Positions 1-10,300 of a DNA stretch of 64,000 nucleotides are shown here, one piece after another. Made by a program: the position numbers and the translations under genes. Numbering within the stretch: position 1 is the stretch's first letter; the number at the start of each line of letters is the position of its first letter. The notes below the pieces were generated by a model. That model was given only the letters and a program-made list of their open reading frames with translations. It was not told where the DNA came from and ran no database searches. Where the stretch lies: assembly GCA_012064385.1 (NCBI GenBank), contig QRDG01002527.1, positions 372,001-436,000 of the forward strand, written 5' to 3'. The stretch comes from Puccinellia tenuiflora (lineage: Eukaryota; Streptophyta; Magnoliopsida; Poales; Poaceae).

Positions 1-149
1 TCCCAGGCAACAGGGCCCACACCGACGGCGGCGCGGACGGTGTTGTGGGCGGTGACGTAGTCTTGCGGCGAGTTCTGGGCATTGGAGGGTTCAAGCATGA
101 CGGCCGCCATCGCCAGGACGACCAAAAGGGCAAGATTGGAGGCCTCCAT
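1..149 (-). CDS. PR-1: Pathogenesis-related protein 1 (CAP superfamily), N-terminal part
   Basis: Small secreted antifungal/sterol-binding protein of the plant defence response, acting in the apoplast. The start codon is at 149-147 and 49 codons are visible before the window edge cuts the gene. Residues 1-24 form a hydrophobic signal peptide ending in SNA; the mature protein would begin QNSPQDYV, the usual start of grass PR-1 proteins. It continues with HNTVRAAVGVGPVAW, matching the first helix of the CAP domain (HN.AR..VGV.P..W). The CAP histidine/glutamate site and the disulfide cysteines lie outside the window. PR-1 genes are usually intronless and about 165 codons, so roughly 110 codons are missing here. 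Family assignment is strong; the subtype (acidic or basic) cannot be told. Confidence 0.9.
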   Translation of the reverse strand, partial: MEASNLALLVVLAMAAVMLEPSNAQNSPQDYVTAHNTVRAAVGVGPVAW

Positions 150-220
150 GTGTACGCCTGTCGGCTATTATTTCTTATGTTTTCTCCTTTTGGTTCTTGT
201 GAGCTCCAACTTTTGCAGGG

Positions 221-229
221 TACTTATAC
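221..229 (-). promoter_or_regulatory. Probable TATA box of the PR-1 gene
   Basis: The minus strand reads TGTATAAGTA about 75 nt upstream of the PR-1 start codon, a suitable distance for a TATA element with a leader of roughly 45 nt. The position is inferred from spacing only. Confidence 0.5.
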
Positions 230-650
230 AGGTATTTCATAAAAGATAGCCCGGATTTCTTTAGTATACATAACGTTAGATGGCAGGATGTTATGAAAAC
301 CTAGTACTGGATAAGCACCAAAATTAATGGCTTCACCTAAAATCAGAGTGATACATTATATGACTTAATGGAGATCCAAAGATACACCTTACATTAAAAG
401 ATCACCTGAATTGGGGGAAAATGAATAAACACTCCACATCGGGTTACTATGCCAAAAATGACGGCAAGCGATTGGTACTCATATGTTCAGCTATGACCTT
501 TGCCATGGACAGATTACATGTTATTGTTTTCATCCGTGATGATATCTTCTGTTTGTCCATCATGCAATGTGTATAAGCTGACAAGACAAACAAATTGTTA
601 CGGATCAAATTGGTTTGTACAGCAAAGTTGCACCCACATTCTGGAGGCAA
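230..650. other. PR-1 upstream region, no further feature recognised
   Basis: AT-rich sequence upstream of PR-1. It should hold the proximal promoter, but I could not identify a specific W-box cluster or other operator with confidence. Confidence 0.4.
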
Positions 651-2600
651 GCATAGCCAATTACACTTTTAAATGCATATATGTTTCCAACACATATGAG
701 TTGTACTGAGATAGCACTAGTTATGCGCTTCAAAATATCTATGCTTCCAATACAGATTGATTATATTAAGATAAAAGTAATTCCTTGCATAGAAATATTA
801 TTCGTTTCCAGTTTCAAACTTCAATGCTTTCAATACAGATGATTTATGTTAAGATAATCTCAGGCTTCAAAATATACATGCTTCCTATATATACTATATG
901 TTTTTCTTTGGTCCAGATAGTTTGTGGCATATAAATAACCATGCTTCTTCCTTCTTGATTTTGCTATTGTCATTTTCAGTACGATTGCAGTTTATATATT
1001 TCCCTCACGCTACTAGTTATGTTCTCAGACTTCGAAGCTACTACACGTAGTACAAGTTATGTTGAGATAGCATAAAATTGATGCTTCCAAAACATATATG
1101 TTTTTCCTCGAAGTCTGCATAAACTGAATCATGCCACCTATTTGCATTTGTTGTTTAAATTGTCGATGGCATTGTATTTTAAACAGTGCCCATGATTCCT
1201 ACATTTCTCATATGTTGCTCATGATTCAAGTAGCCACATTACATATATTTTTCTTCAAATGGTTGCTATTTGTCGGCTTGAATGACATCGATGATAAGCA
1301 TGTCGAGGTTCATATTATGATGGTCAATGTCTCGTGTTTTATGCACCACTATTGGGATGAGCGACTTCTCACGTGTTGGAAGCATACCAATGTGCTTCTC
1401 CTAGTATTGGTAGATGTACACACTCCAGGAGGTAGGGAGGGTTACCAGTGGTGGCATGAGGTCTCTGTTGTAAGTCGTCGACGAGCCTATGATGTTCCTC
1501 GTCAATGTCATCCTCAAAAACATAGGTCTACACATCAGGTATGCTTCTATGGTTCCATCGGCGTGTTTAGGGCATTCACCATCGCTGGCAATATAGACTA
1601 GTGCTTCGATGATCTTGTAGGTGTGTCCCCTGCGCATGTGCCATCGCCGTGAGAGGTGGAGATGGCGGGTGGGAAATGTGCCAGATGGCATAAACCCTAC
1701 GACCGATTCTTATTGTATGTAGAAGAAAGTTCTGATATTAGTGGAAGCAAATTATATCCTATGTAGGAAGCATTGATGATAGAAAAAATATTTGTTTCAT
1801 CTCAAACAAATACTATTTCCTTTGGAAGAAAATTATATGTTCTTTTGGAAGCACCTTGAGTAGCACCGTAGTGAGAAAGAGCGTGTGTGGCTCTGTTTGC
1901 TTCACGCGGATAGTGGTGTATGGTCACCATGCCAAGCGAAGCAACCAGATGTCGGCATTTGTCGATAATCACCGCACATGTTCCCCTATAATCGTCAGGA
2001 TTGATTGCACCTTGCACCACTTCCCTGGATTTAGAATTCACTATCAAGGACTGGCATCCGACCTACTCGGTAAGTTTCAGTCCAGCAAGCAACGCTCGTT
2101 CTTGCATTGATGCAACGCCAATGGCGCATGCTATCACAACATTTCGCAACAAAATTGCCCTGGAATCTCATATGAGCACCAAAAGCTTCTTCCTTAGATT
2201 CTCAGAATCCGGGAGGAAGAATGCAACAACCTACAATTTCATAACTCCTATTGGAAGTAATGTTGATACATAAGAACATTTGCTGCATTGTAGTCTTGGA
2301 AGCAATCTTACCTGCCCAACACAAACAAACAATTCTTGGTAGGAAGCAAAATTAAGTTGCAAACAACAGTTAGATTGGTCATAAGTATTCCAAGAAAATA
2401 CTTTATTAATGTGTTTATATTAATAGAAATGGTTCTTTTGCAGCACAAAAATATGTTGACATGAGTGGAAAAAAATAGTTTGATGTATTTTATTAGTTGG
2501 AAACAAATTTCCCAAAATTATTTTCTAAAATAAGGGATTCGCTTGGATAGATCATCTGATGTTTTATTGGAAGCGGTTACCAGGAAAGTAATCAAGGCTT
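650..2600. mobile_element. Candidate non-autonomous transposon with opposed subterminal repeats
   Basis: The left part (about 660-1130) repeatedly carries ATGCTTCC or close variants on the plus strand (near 680, 741, 822, 879, 940, 1080). The right part (about 1375-2580) carries the complement, GGAAGCA or variants (near 1377, 1741, 1766, 1843, 2250, 2298, 2341, 2568). Opposed arrays of a short subterminal motif around a central segment are typical of CACTA and some hAT elements, where the transposase binds. The centre holds an RNase H-like coding fragment. I could not find exact terminal inverted repeats or a target duplication, so superfamily and ends are undetermined. Confidence 0.4.
1850..2140 (-). 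pseudogene. RNase H-like (RVT_3 type) domain fragment
   Basis: Minus-strand translation gives MQERALLAGLKLTE, a stop codon, then VGCQSLIVNSKSREVVQGA, NPDDYRGTCAVIIDKC and HHYPREANRATHALSHYGA. This is the second half of the plant RNase H-like domain common in LINE-derived proteins: the strand around ..S(D)SREVV and the C-terminal PREANRAAHALA helix. The catalytic Asp expected in the ESDS motif is Asn here (NSKS), and the in-frame TAG shows decay. No LINE reverse transcriptase is next to it, so it looks like a captured fragment in the surrounding repeat region. Confidence 0.6.
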
Positions 2601-2824
2601 ATAATCAGCCTCACAAATGCATGATTTTTGGCAATCCGATGAGTTGCTAGCATCGTACGATAATAGAGGAGTACGATGGATAGCCAGAGATCAGCTTCAG
2701 ATCCCTAGTGCTCCCCCGAAAATATTGGACATGTTTAGAAGATGGAAACCCCAAGAAACATGGGACGTGTTTAATATGATACTCACTCCGATCCGTAAAA
2801 AATGACGTGAGGAAACAACTTAAT

Positions 2825-3424
2825 ATTACGTCAGTTTTCCTGTAATTATGTGAATATTTATATGTACACGTTGTTTTATGATTTAATCTTCTACATGTTC
2901 CTGTTAATTTCAACCGTTTATCTCTGCTTTTAGTTTGATTGGTTTCAGTTTAGTATCCCATCAAACCCGTGTTCTATTAGGAATAGAATAATTACGTCAG
3001 TTTTTCCCTGTAATTATGTGAATATTTATATATACACGTTGTTTTATGATTTAATCTTCTACATATTCCTGTTAATTTCAACCGTTTATCTCTGCTTTTA
3101 GTTTGATTGGTTTCAGTTTAGTATCCCATCAAACCCGTGTTCTATTAGGAATAGAATAATTACGTCAGTTTTCCCTGTAATTATGTGAATATTTATATGT
3201 ACACGTTGTTTTATGATTTAATCTTCTACATGTTCCTGTTAATTTCAACCGTTTATCTCTGCTTTTAGTTTGATTGGTTTCAGTTTAGTATCCCATCAAA
3301 CCCGTGTTCTATTAGGAATAGAATAATTACGTCAGTTTTCCCTGTAATTATGTGAATATTTATATGTACACGTTGTTTTATGATTTAACAGGAACATGTA
3401 GAAGATTAAATCATAAAACAACGT
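2825..3424. repeat. 167-bp tandem array with terminal fold-back
   Basis: The block starting ATTACGTCAG recurs at 2825, 2991, 3159 and 3326, a period of 166-168 bp, giving three full copies and a partial fourth that stops at about 3389. Copies differ by only a few bases, so the amplification looks recent. After the partial copy, 3390-3424 is the reverse complement of the ACGTTGTTTTATGATTTAAT...TTCCTG stretch found in each unit, so the end of the array can fold into a hairpin with a stem of about 19 bp. No coding capacity seen. The array sits just downstream of the tRNA-Asn gene (which reads leftward). Confidence 0.9.
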
Positions 3425-3445
3425 CAATGTTTTCTTACAAAATAC

Positions 3446-3455
3446 CAAAAAGAAA
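3446..3455 (-). terminator. Pol III terminator of tRNA-Asn
   Basis: Immediately after the tRNA 3' end the minus strand reads TTTCTTTTTGG; the run of five T is an RNA polymerase III stop signal. Confidence 0.7.
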
Positions 3456-3529
3456 CGCTAGAAGGAGGGCTTGAACCTCCGACCTTGTGGTTAACAGCCA
3501 CACGCTCTGGCCAACTGAGCTATTCCAGC
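3456..3529 (-). tRNA. tRNA-Asn (GUU)
   Basis: A 74-nt cloverleaf on the minus strand. The acceptor stem pairs GCTGGAA with TTCTAGC (one G-T wobble) with discriminator G. The D arm contains TAGCTCAGTTGG (A box), the anticodon loop is CTGTTAA with anticodon GTT, and the T arm is GGAGG/TTCAAGC/CCTCC (B box). No intron, and CCA is not encoded, as expected of a nuclear gene. All arms pair, so it is likely functional. It reads asparagine AAC directly and AAU by wobble. Confidence 0.95.
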
Positions 3530-4402
3530 TTTTCTTTATATTTTCCGCGCGCATGTACTTAACCTTAGTTTCCTTACTGCTACTTGCCCCAGTGGAGCAT
3601 GGAACTGAATCTTCTCAGAAATATAGGAGTAGCAGAAATCTGAACGGTGAACATCGACCGAACGAGAAGCTCAGCTCTGAACTTTTGATCGATCCATTTG
3701 AAAGACAGGGAAGGTCGTGTAACTCATGGTATTCAAAAGAGAGGCTGCGTGCAGTTCTGCATTTGGAGCCCTCAATCCTTCATTTTTTTTCCCCACAGAG
3801 TCCAATCCAAGAATTTCTTGAATTTATGTTTCATTTCATTTAAACATGTGCCTATTTTATGTGGTTCAAATTCATTTAGATATCAGCAGAACTTGAAATT
3901 ACGAATCTTTCATGTTTCTATTTCTGCGACCACTTCAGTCCTACAGATCCGATTGCAAGACGCAGAAACCAAGAAACCATAGGCGGGGGCGTGCCAGGAA
4001 GGAAGCTTCACTGGAGTTCAGGCTTCGCCGGCAGGCCCCACGTGCCATACACTCCCCCCACACGAAAAACGAACTCCCCACGTGGGCCCCGCGTGTCATA
4101 GCCACCAGTGAACTGTCGGTAGTCTCACCCTCGCCTCGTCATCTTCCCCCTTCAACAAACCTCGATCTCTGCTCCGAAGAAGCTTCTCCCTCCACCACCT
4201 CCACCCCCACCGCCCACGCCATTCCCGTCCGCGAGATCCCGCCCCGTGCCGCTACTTAGACCCATTCCACGGCACCGCCCATTGGTGGCGCGCATTGGGC
4301 CGGTGTACGAAGCTGTTCGAAGAAATCTGATCTCGCCTCGGATCTGACCCGGCGGCGCGTTCGCCGGCGAAACCCAAAGAAGGAAGCGGCGTGCGAGGCG
4401 GG
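3530..4402. other. Upstream region and leader of the 4403 membrane-protein gene
   Basis: AT-rich until about 3960, then increasingly GC-rich with CCACGTG-type motifs around 4038 and 4078 and a C-rich stretch to the start codon. The composition fits a grass core promoter and 5' leader. No other coding signal was found. Confidence 0.4.
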
Positions 4403-5401
4403 ATGGCGCCGCCTCGGAATGCGGGTGGGGCCGTGGTGCGGCTGCCGCAGATGAACGCGCTGGAGGTCCTGCGGGAGACGGTGCGCGTGCTGCGCGCGGA
4501 CCCGCACGCCTTCACCTACGTGCTCTTCCTCCTGCTCTGCCCGGCCTCCGGGTTCCTCCTCCTCTCCGCCGCCGCGCTGGAGGGCGCGGCCGTGCTTCCG
4601 CTCGCGCGCTGGCTCCTCGTCGCCGCGGCGGACTCGGGCCTCCCCGTCACGCATTTCGTCAAGCAGCTCGCGCACCACCTCGCCGCCACGCTCGTCGCGG
4701 CCGTCGCGTCCTTCCCGGCGCTCCTCACGCTCCTCCTCGCCGCCCGCGCCGCCGTCGCGTACACCGTGGCGGGCGTGTACGCGGGGAAGCCCCTCCCCGC
4801 GGCGGACCTCTCCCTCCTCGCGCGCCGCGCGTGGCCACGCCTCGCCGCCACCTACGGTCTCTCGTGCGCCGCCGTCGTCGCCTGCCTCGCCGCCTTCCTC
4901 GCCCTCTTTGTCACCGTCTGCTCCACGCTCAAGTCCATGCTCTACCCGCCGGACATTGTCGTCAGCGCCGGCCTCCTCACGGTTCTTGCTTTCTCCGTGG
5001 TGTACGCGCACACCATCATAATATGCAATCTCGCCGGAGTCATTGCCGTTCTTGAGGACGTGGCCGGAGTCAGTGCGCTTCGCCGATCGGTGCAGCTGAT
5101 GCGCGGGCAAACTCATGTCGGGCTGCTCATCTTTCTCCTATCCACCATTGGTCTGGCCTTCGTCGAGGGGTTGTTTGAGCACAGGGTTAAGACGTTGAGC
5201 TATGGGGATGGCACGTCACGCCTTTGGGAGGGGCCATTGCTCATCCTGATGTACTCTTTCGTCATGTTGGTTGATTCGATGATGAGCGTGGTGTTCTACT
5301 TCACTTGCCGGTCATTGAGCTTGGAAATTCTGGATGAGGAAGGCGGCTCGGTTGCGGAGCTTGAGATGATGGTGGATGGCAAGTCGGATGGAGTCAGGTG
5401 A
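4403..5401 (+). CDS. Uncharacterised plant multi-pass membrane protein, single exon
   Basis: An intronless 332-codon gene. The start is ATG 4403 in the context GCGGGATGG; nothing upstream in frame supports a longer protein. Residues 1-36 are a short cytosolic-looking lead (MAPPRN..., then NALEVLRETVRVLRADP). About six hydrophobic segments follow, near residues 37-60, 88-120, 145-175, 185-215, 240-262 and 280-302, and an acidic tail (LDEEGGSVAELEMM). The pattern resembles a conserved plant family of uncharacterised membrane proteins; Arabidopsis relatives carry the uninformative label polyadenylate-binding-protein-binding protein. I assign no biochemical role. GC is very high in the first 600 nt and falls towards the 3' end, a typical grass gradient, which supports a real expressed gene. 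Confidence 0.85.
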   Translation: MAPPRNAGGAVVRLPQMNALEVLRETVRVLRADPHAFTYVLFLLLCPASGFLLLSAAALEGAAVLPLARWLLVAAADSGLPVTHFVKQLAHHLAATLVAAVASFPALLTLLLAARAAVAYTVAGVYAGKPLPAADLSLLARRAWPRLAATYGLSCAAVVACLAAFLALFVTVCSTLKSMLYPPDIVVSAGLLTVLAFSVVYAHTIIICNLAGVIAVLEDVAGVSALRRSVQLMRGQTHVGLLIFLLSTIGLAFVEGLFEHRVKTLSYGDGTSRLWEGPLLILMYSFVMLVDSMMSVVFYFTCRSLSLEILDEEGGSVAELEMMVDGKSDGVR

Positions 5402-7324
5402 TGAATTATCTGTTCATATTCTCATGGGAAATAATCCAGGTTGGGCAATGTCCTGTTTTCTGAAGATTCAGTGGTGGGGGTTGTGGCGCCATGACTATAC
5501 GCGCATGATTCACTGGTTGATGGTCATGGCAATTGCAGTCATTTGGGGTCTTCAAAGCTCATGCAATGGCGCGGATGCAAAAGAGAAGACAGGAGAAATC
5601 TTAGATTTGGTGTTTTCTTGGTCAGTCTCGACAGCAATCTGAGAGCAGGCAATCAATGTGTGTAGCATTCTTTTGGAATGATGTAACTATATATCTGTTC
5701 AATCGCGATAGAGATTTTTTTTTCATCTTAACACCTTTTTGGTTATACAGAATGAAACATATTGTACTATTGAGATAGTGATTACTTTGAAATTTGATTC
5801 TTGAACTGTCCCTTAATCCAAATTTACTTTTCAGTGACTGCCAAGCTTTTATTCTGAATTATGCTCTTTTGGCAATCACATAGTACCTCTGGTTGGAAAA
5901 GGTTGTCGCAGCGACGTAGGGAAGTGCTTAGTTCACGCCAACATTTTCCAACCGGAGGGAGTAATAAGTACTGCTAACCATGCTAAATATTGTGCTCAAT
6001 TTGAATGTTTTATCTTGCTTCTTTTAGTGCGAAAGTCTGATATGTCTACATTTCGGTTATCCCCACTCTCCAAGAAAATAAGTGGAGATAATTTACAGGA
6101 TGTGTAGATGATTCCCTTCTTTTCAGCAGAGACTGAAGTTCTTCCTTGACAGAAAATTTATTCATATATGGAGCAAAGAAGCCTTCATTGATTCCTTAGT
6201 TTTCTTTTCATTGCTAGATCTTCTCGTAAGTACTTTCTCAACTCTGAAGCTTAGAATCTTGCTTATGAAGCATCTTCTGTCTTTCATCTTCTTTACTCAT
6301 GATAATTTCTCCGGGTGGGGCTTCAACTCTTTTTTCTATGACAGCTGTATGGTTTTTCCTACGTTAGGTCATGAACACGGCACATTGACTTCCATTTAGT
6401 ACTGGTCATGCATTGTCCCCAAGATGGAACTTGTGTATTCGTTGAACCTTAAGAGTTTTCAATTTTGCCAAGTGTTTACTTGAGAAGCGAATGAAGCAAG
6501 ACTGCAAGATTCAGTTTTCTGTGTGTTATCAGTTGATAGTTGACACTGACAACTACACTGCATCTTTTTTCTCCTTTTTTTTCCTTTCTGTGGGTAACTA
6601 CATTACACAGTTTGCTAGAAAACGACTGTAAAAACATTGAAATTTCCTTTGCATTTGTACTTACTTTTATGTGCCAAGGAAAAATCGAGAAACAGCAGTG
6701 CTGTTTCACTAAACTAAATAAATATCTCTTACCCTGTAAAATAGATACTTCCCTTTGATACCTTTCTAAGTAGCAGAATTTCCATTAGCCAAAGCAAATC
6801 TGGTTCTGTTGACTTGGCCATCAGTACATCACGTGCCTTCCTATATCATAATAGTATGTCTAATTTCGTCTCAGATCTAGTATTTGGGACATGTTTGACT
6901 TGGCTGTGTACTTCAAGGCTTAAACAAAGTACTTAGGACTGTATCAGCTTAACAATGGGGTGCCAAATGTGATTCAGATGGATGGATTTGCACAGGCCAT
7001 AGCATTTCTTAATACCTAGACAGCCTAGTTGCATACCATGCCCTTGTTTTCTTCACGCGTCACACGGTACAAAGCTAACAAGTCAACCTCGAGAATAGTT
7101 ACTCTGGAAAAACTCAAGAACAGTTGACAACCAGGAAGAGGCACTGATCAAATGTACATTGTCATCTGGCAGCAAAAAACTACAACCACTCAAGCCCTCC
7201 GCGGAGGAACCAACTCTCCCTCCCTACCTACCAATTCTGAAAATAACAGCTTAAGCATCACTGAGACAAGATCATCCTCATTTACATTCTCAATTCCTCT
7301 GCTGACCATGGATTTGGTCTTAAG
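5402..7324. other. 3' flank between convergent genes
   Basis: AT-rich sequence between two genes that converge on it. It must hold the 3' UTR of the 4403 gene on the left and of the palmitoyltransferase on the right. Apart from a small Stowaway-like element at 5884 I recognise nothing; the ORFs present are short and low complexity. Confidence 0.5.
5884..5963. mobile_element. Small Stowaway-type MITE
   Basis: An 80-bp dyad: left end TACCTCTGGTTGGAAAA, right end TTTTCCAACCGGAGGGAGTA, nearly perfect inverted repeats with the CTCCCTCCG terminus of Stowaway (Tc1/mariner) elements and TA at both edges. It lies in the 3' flank of the 4403 gene. Confidence 0.75.
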
Positions 7325-10300
7325 TCAAGACAGTCTGCTCTTCGGCACAAGGATGCTAGATGAGGACACATTCTGATCGGTGCTGAGGATGATGCTTGCC
7401 CAGTTTGAGGAGCGGTGCACTATCCTCGACGGAATACGGTCACTGTCTTCACCGCCTGATGCTTCGTAGCCATCGCTGGTTGATCTAGACAACAGGATCC
7501 CTCGATGTGGAGTGCTTCCTGGGGCAGTGGGAGCTGCCAGCTGCAAGTCTTCGGTTGCAGATGAGGAGACAGCTGAGAATCGGTACAGGTGCAGATCAGG
7601 CGAGTCCAGACTGCTATCTGGAGATGACCCATCAATGTTAGCAGAAGATGCAGCTCTACTTGGATGAAAAGCACTCCGTGCCTCGAGTTGCAATGGTGCT
7701 AAACTGGACAATTCTTCAGGGACCATGTCACTGCCATTACTATCGATAGTATCTATTGATATTTTTGCAACAGGTTTAAGAGAGACATCACCATGGGGCC
7801 TTCCTCTCCTATTTGTTCTCCTCGGGTTATCAGATCCTAGATCAATCATACTGCTCATGCCTCCATAGCTACTATCTGTTTCATGACCGAGTGAATAATC
7901 ATCTTTTCTGATGGGCACTAAAACTTTGGACTTCTTCCGTGCCTCAGCAGCAACTCGAGAAACTTCTTCTGCATTAAGACGAGCCAGTGCCCATGGACTA
8001 ATTTTCACAGCCCCTGAGGTTTTCTTCTTCCTTACTTCATCTTCTTTTCTCTTGGTAGCAGAATTATGCGAAGAACCAGCCTCTGATGGAATAACATCGA
8101 ACTGCAAAGGAGGTTGAATTAGTTCAATTTATTTGTGAGCTGATGGGAAAATGCTGAATGGAGAAAGTTCATATACCTATCGTTTACAAACATGTGCGCA
8201 AAACTCATGGTGGCACCTAAGTGCATTTGTTCTTATTTAGAAATGCAAAAATTATATTGGTTCAGGAAAGTTCATGAGGTCCAAGGCATTCAAACGATCA
8301 GCATGATTATTTAAATTTTAAAGAAGAATCGGACAGCTTAATTTGATAACTTCAATTCACATGAGTAACTACCAAGACTAGCAATGTAACATATGATACA
8401 TTTTGCCAGTAACAGCGCCAGTTCTAGCGTTAATTTACCTGTCTCATTATTGTACATTAAATTTGACGATGTAGGGTTCTCACCTGATCTTCAAGGAACA
8501 GTCTTGGAGGAGTGCACCATGAACCACGACGGAGTGCACCAAAGGAACTAGTACTGCTAAGCCCACCAGTATAGGAGCTTACATGAGACATCTGCGGACT
8601 CTGCTGTCCACTGACCTCTTCTTGTTCTTGCTCTCTAAGGGCAATGATGTAGTCATATGTACTGATTCCCTACATGAAGTTGACAAAATGGTACTTAGAT
8701 TTTGCAATTTGAGATCACCTTGAGAGGCAACAATGCACCATGATATCTATATATATATTTGCTAATTCAGGAAAAAAAAAAGAGCTCGTTTAGTTTTTCA
8801 CTGTTCTCCTTGCAGTTTATCAGTGATATTATAAGGAGAAAAAATCATGGACAGGTGATATAACAGTTGTTTGTCAGTATGTAAATTCATGCTATCAATA
8901 TGAACAGTGCATGTCAGTTAAAGTGTCCCAAGTTTAAATTTTCCACAAAATATATCCACATTTCAGATATAAGCTAACACGCCAATAGCACAGGGATAAT
9001 GTGGAATTGCTTGTAAAAATGGTTACATAAGTGTGAATGGTGTCAGAACTTGCCTTTTGGATGAGAAGGATGTGGAAAAATAGAAGTTGAGCAATTGGCA
9101 GTAAAGCAACCATAGCTAGGATGGTACAGGATGCCTGCATGGACGAAGATCAACAAATTTAGATAGTAATTCAAGAAAGACTGAGTAAAACACTTAACCA
9201 CTGTCCACACGGCATGAAATAGTCACTATTAGAAAGAAGTAGGAGGACTGAACATACCACAACAATGATGAAAGGCACTATAGAGAAGCTGCTTCCTAGC
9301 TTTGCCGCAATTTGTGTAGAAAATTCCTTTCGCTCAACAAAGCAGAGAACTAGCACAAATACTCCAGTTGCCGATTGTAGGATAAGCTGGCCCAAAGTTC
9401 ACAAATCATGGAGACCTGTCAATGGTCAACTAGGATGACAAAGACCAGGAATAAAATGCACTATGCAATGATAATGACCAAATTCAAATGTATAAGAAAG
9501 ACTTTCTAGAATGCAGTTGATGTTGGGTACATGCTAACACAACTATGCTAATATCAGAGCTACCTGCAGCACTTCTGTAGATGCAATCTATCAGAGAATG
9601 ATAGAGGACATGGGCTTACCAAGAAAAGGGCTGTTGTCATTAGAAGAAAAAACCTCCTATAGTTTCTTTTTCCAATACAGTTGTTGAGCCACTGTTGAGA
9701 TTGAGGAAATCAGGTGAGTCATTCTGTACTCGATAATGGAAACTAGAAGAGAATTCCTCATGCCCGTATTAAAAAAAAGAATTTTATTCAGTAATATGTT
9801 ACCCTGCAGTGATGATCAAAACCATCAACACATTTGTCACAAACTCGGCAATGCTTACTGTACTTCATCACCTACGGAAAAAAATAGCAGCTTGTTAGAT
9901 ATAACTTGCATACAAAATCATACATCAACACCAACAGATGAAAGAAACATACCTCAACTTCACAGAGGCTGCAGAAAAACATCCCTTCCTCGCTGTCCTG
10001 CTGCTCAGAGGACCACTCACGTGATCGGCAGCAGGAGAAAACAAAAGATAGAGGGTAGAATATAATGAGAAGTGCAGAGAAAGTTGCACTGCAGCAAGAT
10101 GAGCTCTTCTGTTGAGTCATTAATTTTTCACTAGCCTCAGCAACCTGGCGTTCTTTCTTTTCTCCTGCTTCCTCAAGTTGTAACCCAACATCTGAAACAC
10201 CTTGTCTGGACTCCTTCAGATGCCTATGCTTGCAGCTTCCATACAATCTTAAATACTTCTTTGATTTGAAGACCCCTTGGTCTGCTGGATCCACCGCAGC

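Noticed and set aside
2825..3424. CRISPR array
   Set aside because: Units are contiguous 167-bp tandem repeats without unique spacers, in a plant nuclear context.
4256..5116. 286-codon minus-strand ORF opposite the membrane-protein gene
   Set aside because: Very charged, Arg/Glu/Gly-rich translation typical of the antisense of GC-rich coding DNA; the plus-strand frame has membrane segments and a good start.
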